Below are positions 8,433 through 15,828 of a stretch of DNA of 27,461 nt, in pieces. Under the pieces are notes generated by a model. That model did no database searches and was not told where the DNA came from. It saw only the letters and a program-made list of their open reading frames with translations. This stretch comes from Euryarchaeota archaeon UBA258 (GTDB lineage: Archaea; Thermoplasmatota; Poseidoniia; Poseidoniales; Poseidoniaceae). The position numbers and the translations under genes were made by a program. Each line of letters starts with the position of its first letter. Position 1 is the stretch's first letter. The stretch covers positions 1-27,461 of the forward strand of contig DAPR01000048.1 of assembly GCA_002502605.1 (NCBI GenBank). The letters run 5' to 3'.

Positions 8433-8705
8433 ATGAAGGCCTACCGAGTTTCAGGAATTGCCCCGTTTGGCAGCGTGCGCCAAGAGTTTTCTTTGGATTT
8501 ACCAGCATCTGATGCTGCAGATGCTGAACATCGAACGTATTCCATTATGGGCTCTCGACACAAGGCAAACCGCCGCTCAATCGACATCGTATCCGTTTCT
8601 GAGATTGATCCACGAACTTCTACTGAACCGCGCATTATGGATTATTTCCGTGAAGATATTGCTGCTGCCGGTGGAGCAATTGCCTCGGTTGCCGAAGAAG
8701 AGTGA
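8433..8705 (+). CDS. rpl18a: 50S ribosomal protein L18a/LX (eL20 family)
   Basis: A 90-residue protein of the archaeal large subunit, recognised by its start MKAYRVSG, the central SIMGSRHKANR (which matches the LGSRHRVKR core of LX proteins) and its position directly upstream of prefoldin alpha and ftsY. Archaeal LX is usually a single domain of about 60-80 residues; the extra C-terminal tail here is acidic (ends AEEE). ATG 8433 is chosen because homology begins there; the same frame stays open far upstream over the antisense subtilase, but that extension is not protein-like. No SD precedes the ATG, so leaderless translation is likely. This gene heads the operon. In many euryarchaea L39e, L31e and eIF6 stand before it; here they are missing from that position. 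Confidence 0.85.
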   Translation: MKAYRVSGIAPFGSVRQEFSLDLPASDAADAEHRTYSIMGSRHKANRRSIDIVSVSEIDPRTSTEPRIMDYFREDIAAAGGAIASVAEEE

Positions 8706-8753
8706 CCTTCGGGTAGTTCTTCAAGGACCACCTCTACGGACTGTGTGAGACGC

Positions 8754-9302
8754 ATGGTTGAACGTAGCGAGTTACAAAAGATGGCCCGCACAATTGATGC
8801 GCATCGAAAACAATTGGACGACCTCCATTCTCGCATTGACCAAATCACTGCGATTATTGATGAACACGAGATCACTTCAAACATTCTTCAGAGTTTGCAA
8901 CAATCGGTAGAAACCGGTCGAGCAGGCGCACGGCTGTCAATTGGTTCAGGAGTGACGCTCCACTACACGCATGAAAGCGAGGTGGAAGGCACCGCTCTGA
9001 TCGATATTGGCAGCGGCGTGTTCGGAGAAAAACCTTGGAGTGAAGCCCACGCTATGACGATTGAACGGAAAGAAGGAATTTCCCTTCTGCACAAGGACTT
9101 GAGCGAACAGGCATCAAAGTTGGAACTTAAAATAACTCAACTTGCTCAAGAATTTAACGATGCAGCAGCATCCCTTCAGCCGGCACAAACACCCCCTCCT
9201 GCAGCCACCCCTGCCCCACCTACACCAGCACCTGAAGACAGCCCCCGCCGCTCCTCTCGTCGCGGTGGCCGATTTGGTAGCGAGCTAACATTAGATGATT
9301 GA
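8754..9302 (+). CDS. pfdA: Prefoldin alpha subunit with Pro-rich C-terminal tail
   Basis: One subunit of the hexameric prefoldin chaperone, which captures unfolded polypeptides with tentacle-like coiled coils. The 182-residue protein has an N-terminal helix (1-55), a central beta hairpin region with the alpha-class pattern SGVTLHY and IDIGSGVFGE (65-91), and a C-terminal helix (105-140). Beyond that a tail of about 40 residues (143-182) is rich in Pro and Ala, then Arg/Ser, and ends in an acidic patch. Alpha subunits are usually about 140-150 residues, so the tail is extra. The start is ATG 8754; GTG 8745 in frame is possible but has no better ribosome binding site. It sits between L18a and ftsY, the arrangement conserved in euryarchaea, and ends 6 bases before ftsY, so co-translation is expected. 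Confidence 0.9.
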   Translation: MVERSELQKMARTIDAHRKQLDDLHSRIDQITAIIDEHEITSNILQSLQQSVETGRAGARLSIGSGVTLHYTHESEVEGTALIDIGSGVFGEKPWSEAHAMTIERKEGISLLHKDLSEQASKLELKITQLAQEFNDAAASLQPAQTPPPAATPAPPTPAPEDSPRRSSRRGGRFGSELTLDD

Positions 9303-9308
9303 GGGTGT

Positions 9309-10739
9309 ATGATGGGGCTTTTTGACAGATTTAGGAAGCGTGTAACTGAGGTTGCTTCCGAGGTTGATGCCGATGAACTGTCAGCCGAAGAGAATACTCA
9401 AGAAGCGAGAGACGCTCTCAATACTGCAGAACATCGAGAACAAAACCCTCGTATTCCTCTACCAGAGCCACAAACCGTCGAAGCCCCGGTAATCGAAGAA
9501 GAATGGGAAGACCTCGATGATATTCCCCAAGCAGTTGAGGCGGCACCCCAAGATGACGAATGGGATGATTTTGATGAAGATGAAGAAATCACACTCCCAG
9601 TAGAACTTTCTCGCCAAGAAAAGAAGCGACTTGAGAAAAATCATCGAGCCAATGAAAAACGCCTTGCGAAAGAACGTAAAAATATGAAAAAACGAGGCGC
9701 TGTAGAATTGGCCCGACCGAAAGGCTCCAATGTTGACCTTTCCGTCATGAGAACGACAACAGGCCGCCAACTTGTCAGTGTTCAAAGTGCGCCGAAAGGT
9801 TCGGTCAGTGAAGCGGAAATTGAAACCGAAGCAGGAACGAAAGTCAAGGTTGAACTTGGTGGCGGCGTCGTTTCAGAAGGTGGCCGAGTCATCAAGGCTG
9901 GCGGCGCTCTTGACAACCTCATTGAGGAATTGGAGTGGGTGTTGCTTGAATCAGACATTTCCAGCGACGCTGTAACAGCTGTTACTCAAGCGCTTCGCGA
10001 CAACCTTGTTGGTGCTCGCTTAAGAAAAGGGGCCGACCTTGCTAAAGTTCTCGAGGCCGCCCTCAAAAGAGCACTGCGCAACATTCTCTCGGCGGGGTAT
10101 TGGGACTTTGATGCCAGTGTCAAATCGTTCATTGAGGCAGGAGATACGCCTGTTGTGGTTATGCTGGTTGGTGTGAACGGCACTGGAAAAACAACGACAG
10201 CGGCTAAAATTGCTCAACGGCTTCTCGATCAAAACATCTCAGTCGTAGCCGCTGCAGGCGATACGTTCAGAGCCGGCGCAATCCAACAATTGGAAAGCCA
10301 TTGTGAGAACCTTGGTATTCGCTGTATTTCGAGTCAAAGAGGCGGGGATACAGCCGCAATTGCCCGCGACGCAATCGAATCAGCACGAGCCAAGAACATC
10401 GATGTTGTCCTCGTAGATACTGCAGGACGCATGCAAAATAAAGTCAATTTGATGAACGAACTCAATAAAGTCCGCCGCGTGGCAAATCCACATTTGACGC
10501 TTTTCGTTGGCGACTCACTTGCTGGTAACGATGCTGTTGAACAAGCAAGAATGTTCCAAGAAATCATGAAGTTCGATGGTGCTGTTCTGACCAAGGTAGA
10601 TACGGATGCTAAGGGTGGAGCAGGGCTCTCAATTGCCTTTTCAACCGGCCGCCCGATTGTATTTGCGGGGGTTGGCCAAGGCTACCACGATTTGAAACAG
10701 TTCGACCCTGATTGGCTGCTTGAACAAATGTTCGATTGA
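9309..10739 (+). CDS. ftsY: Signal recognition particle receptor FtsY
   Basis: GTPase that docks SRP-ribosome complexes at the membrane for co-translational insertion and secretion. The 476-residue protein has a highly acidic N-terminal region (about 15-100), a basic helix-rich stretch (100-135), then the NG domain: N domain about 200-265, G1 GVNGTGKTT (288-296), DTFRAGA (318-324), G3 DTAGR (370-374), G4 TKVD (428-431) followed by KGG (435-437), and the C-terminal GVGQGYHDL. The insertion of about 50 beta-prone residues between the acidic arm and the N domain (about 140-195) is not typical of FtsY. ATG 9309 is immediately followed by a second ATG (9312); either may serve. It follows prefoldin alpha by 6 bases. 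Confidence 0.95.
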   Translation: MMGLFDRFRKRVTEVASEVDADELSAEENTQEARDALNTAEHREQNPRIPLPEPQTVEAPVIEEEWEDLDDIPQAVEAAPQDDEWDDFDEDEEITLPVELSRQEKKRLEKNHRANEKRLAKERKNMKKRGAVELARPKGSNVDLSVMRTTTGRQLVSVQSAPKGSVSEAEIETEAGTKVKVELGGGVVSEGGRVIKAGGALDNLIEELEWVLLESDISSDAVTAVTQALRDNLVGARLRKGADLAKVLEAALKRALRNILSAGYWDFDASVKSFIEAGDTPVVVMLVGVNGTGKTTTAAKIAQRLLDQNISVVAAAGDTFRAGAIQQLESHCENLGIRCISSQRGGDTAAIARDAIESARAKNIDVVLVDTAGRMQNKVNLMNELNKVRRVANPHLTLFVGDSLAGNDAVEQARMFQEIMKFDGAVLTKVDTDAKGGAGLSIAFSTGRPIVFAGVGQGYHDLKQFDPDWLLEQMFD

Positions 10740-10782
10740 ATCGAAGCGATGAGGACTTAGACCCCGACCTGCTGCCAAAGAC

Positions 10783-11160
10783 ATGGCGGGCACTTTCAAA
10801 GATGAAGAAACGGAGCAGTTTTTTCAATTGATTCACATGTTTCAGCGTTCATCTCTTTTACACATGGGACTTTTACCAGACCAAGAAGGAAACATGATGT
10901 TCAACCTTGGCGAAGCCAAAGCAGGTATCGATTTGCTTCGAATGCTCCAAGGCAAGACCAAAGGAAACCTCACCGACCATGAAGAGCGGATGTTGAAGGG
11001 AATTGTGAGTGAACTGCAACTTCAATTTCTCAAAGCACCAACTCGACGCAGACAGGCGGAGAGTGACGCCGCCCAATCAGAGATTATACGCGAAGCCTTC
11101 ACAAATCCTCAATCAGGGCCAGTTGAAGACCTAACTTCCCCGGAAGATAGCGAAGAATGA
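10783..11160 (+). CDS. DUF1844 family protein
   Basis: A small soluble protein of 125 residues. Residues about 14-85 match the DUF1844 pattern as I remember it: a helix with hydrophobic faces, the segment HMGLLPD, then NLGEAKAGIDLL and the near-invariant KTKGNLT before a final helix. The family is known mainly from bacteria and has no assigned function. The C-terminal 40 residues are acidic and look disordered. It lies 43 bases after ftsY and 54 bases before the receiver-like gene on the same strand, so it probably belongs to the same transcription unit. No SD is evident before ATG 10783. A role linked to membrane targeting is only a guess from position. Confidence 0.8.
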   Translation: MAGTFKDEETEQFFQLIHMFQRSSLLHMGLLPDQEGNMMFNLGEAKAGIDLLRMLQGKTKGNLTDHEERMLKGIVSELQLQFLKAPTRRRQAESDAAQSEIIREAFTNPQSGPVEDLTSPEDSEE

Positions 11161-11214
11161 CCTCATCCGTGCGGTTATTTGATGTGCAATGGCTCCTTCA
11201 GCGAACTGATTCAC

Positions 11215-11892
11215 ATGGCTTATGTCACGGAGACTGCGGAAGAAACGGCCCCAACCGTTCTTCTTGTAGACAACAACCCGATGTCGCTTATGCGTCTTCG
11301 TGAAGTGTTCAAAATTCGAGATTTCAATATCGAGGAATGCCAGGACGGCGACCAAGCCGTTGATGAATACATTCGCCTTGACCCGGAACTTGTTGTGATC
11401 GCCCTGGATATTCCCTCACTCGACGGCCACCTCGCTGCATTGGAAATGCGTGAACACGGCGGAGAAAGTCGAATTGTGTTTATTGCCTCAAGGCGAAACG
11501 CTCAGTTGGCTGAAGACGCAAGTCATTCAGCAGGCGCAGTTGCTTGGCTGGAGAAGCCAGTCTCTTCAACGGCAGTTGGCGAACTTTGGGACCAAATTCT
11601 CGGCCCGATTCCGGATGCGCCAGGTCTTGAAGATCTCGACCAATTGTACCCTGAAGACCGGATCAAACCGGAACCAGATGTAGGGCTTATGCCTCTCCCT
11701 GCACTACCGGGTATGCCTGAATTACCTCTTTTGAGTGCAGGTATTGAACCCCTTCCCGAACTTATTGTAGCCCAAATAGAACCGGAAAAAAAACCGAAAC
11801 GGCGAGTATTCAAACTCCTTCTCCTCCTCTCCTTGGCTGGTGCAGCAGGGTACGGCGCTTACGCAATGGGCTATCTTAGTGACTACATTTGA
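11215..11892 (+). CDS. Degenerate receiver-domain protein with C-terminal membrane anchor
   Basis: A 225-residue protein. Residues 13-130 have the pattern of a response-regulator receiver: LLVDNNP (16-22) for the acidic pocket, a second strand ending in PSLDG (67-71), FIAS (89-92) and the conserved LEKP (112-115). When the PxxDG block is aligned with CheY or Spo0F, the phospho-accepting Asp falls on Ala63, and one of the two pocket acids is Asn20. Ordinary phosphorylation is therefore unlikely, although Asp65 lies two residues away. A Pro-rich acidic linker (131-190) leads to a basic KKPKRR patch and one membrane helix (about 199-220) with a 5-residue tail, as in tail-anchored proteins. ATG 11215 starts the folded domain; ATG 11182 or TTG 11179 would add 11-12 residues. 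No histidine kinase is nearby. Confidence 0.8.
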   Translation: MAYVTETAEETAPTVLLVDNNPMSLMRLREVFKIRDFNIEECQDGDQAVDEYIRLDPELVVIALDIPSLDGHLAALEMREHGGESRIVFIASRRNAQLAEDASHSAGAVAWLEKPVSSTAVGELWDQILGPIPDAPGLEDLDQLYPEDRIKPEPDVGLMPLPALPGMPELPLLSAGIEPLPELIVAQIEPEKKPKRRVFKLLLLLSLAGAAGYGAYAMGYLSDYI

Positions 11893-12119
11893 GGGCCATT
11901 TTCCGGCGCCATGACGACCTGTGCGTTATGCGTGATTCGAGTTCCCGCAGGTACAGCATTCATCTGTGTCACAATAAAACCGTCTTCATCAAGGAGCGAA
12001 CTGTCGTTTTGAGCAAGGCGTAAATCCAACATTTTTGCTTTTTTACCAGCGCGCCAAAGTATCCAAATCGGAACTGCGGATGAGCCGAGGGCGAGAAACC
12101 ACAAGACGACATCCATCAT
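11883..12119 (-). CDS. Small membrane protein of unknown function
   Basis: A 78-residue protein with one N-terminal membrane helix (about 3-24), a basic GKKAK patch after it and a polar C-terminal domain; the pattern suggests the tail is cytoplasmic. I do not recognise a family. It is supported as a real gene by coupling: its SD GAGGT overlaps the TGA stop of OMP decarboxylase (the stop and SD share bases 12126-12127). Two consecutive ATGs (12119 and 12116) follow; the second has the better spacing. Its own stop overlaps the convergent receiver-like gene by 10 bases. Confidence 0.6.
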   Translation of the reverse strand: MMDVVLWFLALGSSAVPIWILWRAGKKAKMLDLRLAQNDSSLLDEDGFIVTQMNAVPAGTRITHNAQVVMAPENGPQM

Positions 12120-12125
12120 GAAACC

Positions 12126-12932
12126 TCAGTTGTTTCGTTCGATTAAGGCGTTCCATGAGGCTTCAGCATATGCTTCAGCTTGCTGCGCCGGATTCTCCGC
12201 TTTGTGAATCCCAGAGCCAACGATGATGCAATCAGAACCGGCCAATACCGCTTCTCTGGGGTCGCCGTATCGCTGACCCATCTCGCCGTCACCGACGGCC
12301 AAATTCACACCAGGTGTCCAAATTAATTTCCCTTCACCGACCGCATTGCGGAGCAGTGCAAGTTCTTCCGGTCGAGAACCGTTGCCAATGAATCCAAACA
12401 CACCATCATGGGCTTTTCCTTTGGCCACAACTTGGGACGTGTATTCTGGATTCAGGAGATTCCCTCTACTGGACATTTGCGCGAGCAGTAAAACCCCCCC
12501 GCTCCGACCAACATCCGACCAACCGGCTTGCAACCCATCGACGATATCTGGGCCTGAGATTAAGTGCGCAGTAACCAGATCAGACCATGCTCTGATGTTG
12601 TAGACCCCCGCCATTTGCTTTTGACTGATGCCTCCAATATCGGCAAATTTCCGGTCTTCGAAAATCAACAAATCAGCAGCCTGTGCGGCTTCACAAAAGC
12701 GCCCCCAACTCTCTGCGGTCCAATCGTCGACCAAGTCAACATGTGTTTTCAATGCAGCAATATACGGCCCAACGGTTTCAATCAAATCAAACAGTCCAGC
12801 CATTGTATTCCGGTCTGCTGCGAGGCAAACAAGCGTCTGTTTGCGGCAAGCCACTTCCATGTATTTTCGCGCCATAAGTAATGAGTTTTCACTCCAACGA
12901 CGGCCCCATGCCAGTTCAGCCTGCATGAACAT
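12126..12932 (-). CDS. pyrF: Orotidine 5'-phosphate decarboxylase, eukaryote-like (URA3) type
   Basis: Last step of UMP synthesis: decarboxylates OMP. The 268-residue protein follows the long URA3/UMPS-type pattern rather than the short archaeal one: ALKTHVDLV (60-68) with the catalytic Lys63, FEDRKFADIG (91-100) with the Asp-Lys-Asp triad D93/K95/D98, LLLAQMSSRGNL (148-159) and TPGVNL (206-211). GQRY (219-222) matches the phosphate-loop GQQY of yeast, but the Arg that normally follows in VGRG is Ser240 here (VGSG). The N-terminal helix also aligns with eukaryotic enzymes, supporting a start at ATG 12932 or 12926, the latter with GGA 6 bases upstream. It lies 18 bases after the SDR gene and 6 before the small membrane protein. 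No other pyrimidine gene is in the window. Confidence 0.92.
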   Translation of the reverse strand: MFMQAELAWGRRWSENSLLMARKYMEVACRKQTLVCLAADRNTMAGLFDLIETVGPYIAALKTHVDLVDDWTAESWGRFCEAAQAADLLIFEDRKFADIGGISQKQMAGVYNIRAWSDLVTAHLISGPDIVDGLQAGWSDVGRSGGVLLLAQMSSRGNLLNPEYTSQVVAKGKAHDGVFGFIGNGSRPEELALLRNAVGEGKLIWTPGVNLAVGDGEMGQRYGDPREAVLAGSDCIIVGSGIHKAENPAQQAEAYAEASWNALIERNN

Positions 12933-12950
12933 TCCAACGCGTCGCGCCCC

Positions 12951-13967
12951 TCATACCTTACGGCTTAATTCTTCGAAAGATTCCATCGAATCAGTGAGTG
13001 TTGAATCTATACTGCGTAGATTGATTCCGAGCATCTGTTCTGTATCTTGGATGTCGTAGTTAACGTGTCTACCGGTGGATGAACGAACCTGTTTCACTGT
13101 TAGTTTCGGGTGAAATCCGGCCATGACAAGAGCAAGTAGGGTTGGCAATCGAGCAACTGGCCACTTCCGTTCAGGAAGTATTCGTCTCAAGGCAACACCC
13201 AATTCCTTCATCCATAGGCCCGTTTTATGGACAATATAGCGCCCCCCATCTTGTCCATTTTCAATGGCGTTGACGTGCGCTTGTGCGACATCACGAACAT
13301 CAACAAAGTTGAGGTGTGCGTTGAGGACAAACGGCATTTTCCCTCTGTAATGTTTGAGGTAAGCCATCGAACCTCGAGCGTGTCGCTCGTGAAAAATTGG
13401 TCCAAACACAATCGACGGGTGGATGGTTACCAGCCGTATTTTTCTTGTAGACGCGTTGCATTGGTCAATAAACGCTCTCATTTTTCGTTCGGCTTCAGCC
13501 TTTGCAAGCCCGTAAGGGTTTGACTGTAACGATGCATCATCGCACCAATCGTTTGAGGTGAAGGTTTCCCCGTCCTCATACCGAGTGCGCCGTATGGCTG
13601 CGACCGAGGAAGTGTGAATGACGGTATGAACTGCGTCGTTTCCTCGTATTGCTTCACACAAGTTCTGTGTCCCTGCTACGGACGGGTCAACCACATCGCG
13701 TTGAGGGTCTTTGACATCAACCATGAGGCTCGCCGCACAATGAACAACCGTATCGCAACCGGAAACGGCAGTGTGAACCGAATCAACTTCGAGTAAATCC
13801 ATTTGGACGATTTCAAGAGATGAATCGGCATGCTGTGGAAACGACTTGAGAAATTGAGCATTTTGAACATCGCGAACCGTTGCCCTCACATGCCTTCCTT
13901 CAGACAACAAGAGATGAACGACATGTGAACCGATAAATCCAGCAGCGCCGGTAACCAAGACGACCAT
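12951..13967 (-). CDS. NAD(P)-dependent extended SDR (dihydroflavonol reductase/epimerase-like)
   Basis: A 338-residue oxidoreductase of the extended short-chain dehydrogenase family. The Rossmann glycine motif TGAAGFIG is at 6-13, the adenine-side CAAS at 77-80, the catalytic Ser in HTSSVAA (118-124) and Tyr152/Lys156 in PYGLAK. HPSIVFGP resembles the substrate-side motif of dihydroflavonol/cinnamoyl-CoA reductases and 3-beta-hydroxysteroid dehydrogenases. The true substrate (sugar nucleotide, ketone or steroid-like lipid) cannot be told. It is the first gene of a three-gene minus-strand unit with OMP decarboxylase and a small membrane protein, but no pathway link to pyrimidines is apparent. 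ATG 13967 begins directly with the first beta strand, so the start is secure. No clear SD precedes it. Confidence 0.88.
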   Translation of the reverse strand: MVVLVTGAAGFIGSHVVHLLLSEGRHVRATVRDVQNAQFLKSFPQHADSSLEIVQMDLLEVDSVHTAVSGCDTVVHCAASLMVDVKDPQRDVVDPSVAGTQNLCEAIRGNDAVHTVIHTSSVAAIRRTRYEDGETFTSNDWCDDASLQSNPYGLAKAEAERKMRAFIDQCNASTRKIRLVTIHPSIVFGPIFHERHARGSMAYLKHYRGKMPFVLNAHLNFVDVRDVAQAHVNAIENGQDGGRYIVHKTGLWMKELGVALRRILPERKWPVARLPTLLALVMAGFHPKLTVKQVRSSTGRHVNYDIQDTEQMLGINLRSIDSTLTDSMESFEELSRKV

Positions 13968-14001
13968 GTTCAGCGATACACATCCACCACTTCATTCATG
14001 C

Positions 14002-14025
14002 CATCAATCAAACATCACATTGATG
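14002..14025. repeat. 7-bp inverted repeat upstream of the S15 peptidase
   Basis: CATCAAT (14002-14008) and ATTGATG (14019-14025) are perfect inverted arms separated by 10 bases, in the 82-base divergent gap between the SDR and the peptidase. It may be an operator. The second arm includes an alternative in-frame ATG (14023) for the peptidase. Confidence 0.3.
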
Positions 14026-14049
14026 CCAAACCCCCACCTCGGACTTAAC

Positions 14050-15828
14050 ATGCGAATCGCAGTATTCCTGTCATTGCTGGTCCTCCTCGGTCCACTTTCA
14101 GGATGTATTGGTAGCGATTCATCCTCTACAGTCTCGTCTGAATCACCAGATTATCCGTCTGAGTGGAATCGCCATACGCTGGACTGGAATTGGACGGACA
14201 GCTACTCCTATGTTCTCGAACCGGGGCCTTACACGGCTCTTGAAGTGCAGGAGGCAACATTTGAGGTCGATACCTCGGATGTTTGGGAGACTGGCCCGGC
14301 TACCTCGAACGTCCATCTTTCTTACTGGCTACCATCAAACACAGAATTGGGCGAAAAAGTCCCAGTCATCGCCGTCGTTAGCCCGTACTTCTCGTTTGGA
14401 CAGCCTGGCGATGAATCGGGTGCAACGTATGTTGTTGGTGCTGGGCGAGGCGAATTCATTTACGATAATTACATCCCCCATGGCTACGCATTTGCTCAAG
14501 TGTCCGTTTTTGGTACTGAGGAATCATCAGGTTGTTTTGATTATCGAGGAGAAGGTGAGGGGTGGGGCATTCACAAGGCAGTTGAATGGCTCGGTACCCA
14601 AAATTGGTCGAACGGAAAAGTTGGTCTTTACGGCAAATCCTACGAAGGTGCAACACAGTGGGAGGCTGCTGCACTTGGCAGCGAACATCTCGCCACAATC
14701 GTGCCCATATCCGGTACGACAGGGCTTCATCCTCTTCTCTACAAAAACGGTAGCGCAGAAGCAAGAAGTCAAGTTATGCACATGAATTATTTCAGCAGCA
14801 CCGTTGATTACAACGAGGACGACTTCGATAATATCTGTCCGGACATCATCGAAGGATTCTTCGCTGGGCCAGTAACTTACGGTGCTGGTGAACTTGACCC
14901 CTATATGTCAAACTATTACGACGAGCGAGAACATTTGTCCAAGGCTTTCCAAAATTACAACGGTAGCGTTTACTGGGTTCAGGGGATGCAAGACTGGAAC
15001 GTCGATCCGCACCAAGTTTTCCCCGGATACCAAATGTTCGTTGATGGAGGTTTTGAGGTTCGTGGAATGCTAGGGCAATGGGAGCACAATTACCCAGACC
15101 AGTGGTCAAAACACAATGCTCAGGACAGTGGGTACGGCGGAGAAGCGATTCATAACATGACGCGCTGGGATTGGGCTCAGGACCTCTTTGAATGGTTTGA
15201 GTATTATCTCAAAGGCATTGGTGAAAAGCCAGAACTTCATGCTCAAATCCAGCGGAATGACGGCGAATGGAGGATCGAATCTACATGGCCACCACTCGAT
15301 GCAGCACCCCTTCCAGTCTCCTTAGCTGATTGCTCTCAAACGGGTCAGCGCGTTGCTGGTGCCAGCGTCGGTGGCGGCGGCCTTTCGGGAGTAACTTTTG
15401 ATTGCCCAGCACTGTTCGAGGAACAAGACGCTCACCTTTCTGGTTTGTTTACTCTGCACTTAGATGTGACCGCTGCAATGGACGGCGGGCAAATCTTTGC
15501 TGAAATGCAAGACGCCGAAACCGGACTACGGCTCGGCCATGCCACCATGGATATTCGATATTACCAAGGCGGCAGCGACCCAACGACCGTACTCCCTGGA
15601 CAAAGTCTGACTATGCTGATGGAGTTCCAAGCCATTGACGCCATTCTCCCCGCAGGGCACGGCATCCGACTTGTTCTTACCGAGACAGGAGAGGATTATT
15701 TGGCACCAGCGTGCGGTATTCTTTGCCCTGTAACTGTGAATGGTGGGACGTTGACCGTTCACCAAATCATCAGAGACGGCAGTATGACGCTCATCACACC
15801 TCAAGGTGATGAAGCAGCCAACAATTAG
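14050..15828 (+). CDS. Exported S15/CocE-type peptidase or esterase, lipoprotein
   Basis: A 592-residue alpha/beta hydrolase of the X-Pro dipeptidyl-peptidase/CocE family, likely acting outside the cell on short peptides or esters. The N terminus is a lipoprotein signal: Arg, a leucine-rich core and a lipobox LSGC with Cys19, followed by a Ser/Asp-rich spacer. The nucleophile elbow GKSYEG gives Ser197, the acid is probably Asp315 (GMQDWNV) and the base His346 (QWEHNYP). A jelly-roll-like beta domain takes up the last ~200 residues, as in the family. ATG 14050 places the signal at the N terminus; ATG 14023 would add 9 residues. The gene is divergent from the SDR gene, and its stop overlaps the HTH-CBS gene's stop by 4 bases. 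It pairs logically with the subtilase for extracellular protein use. Confidence 0.9.
   Translation: MRIAVFLSLLVLLGPLSGCIGSDSSSTVSSESPDYPSEWNRHTLDWNWTDSYSYVLEPGPYTALEVQEATFEVDTSDVWETGPATSNVHLSYWLPSNTELGEKVPVIAVVSPYFSFGQPGDESGATYVVGAGRGEFIYDNYIPHGYAFAQVSVFGTEESSGCFDYRGEGEGWGIHKAVEWLGTQNWSNGKVGLYGKSYEGATQWEAAALGSEHLATIVPISGTTGLHPLLYKNGSAEARSQVMHMNYFSSTVDYNEDDFDNICPDIIEGFFAGPVTYGAGELDPYMSNYYDEREHLSKAFQNYNGSVYWVQGMQDWNVDPHQVFPGYQMFVDGGFEVRGMLGQWEHNYPDQWSKHNAQDSGYGGEAIHNMTRWDWAQDLFEWFEYYLKGIGEKPELHAQIQRNDGEWRIESTWPPLDAAPLPVSLADCSQTGQRVAGASVGGGGLSGVTFDCPALFEEQDAHLSGLFTLHLDVTAAMDGGQIFAEMQDAETGLRLGHATMDIRYYQGGSDPTTVLPGQSLTMLMEFQAIDAILPAGHGIRLVLTETGEDYLAPACGILCPVTVNGGTLTVHQIIRDGSMTLITPQGDEAANN

Noticed and set aside
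14108..14785. A 225-codon plus-strand frame inside the S15 peptidase
   Set aside because: It is a frame-shifted reading of the same DNA; the lipobox and catalytic triad lie in the other frame.
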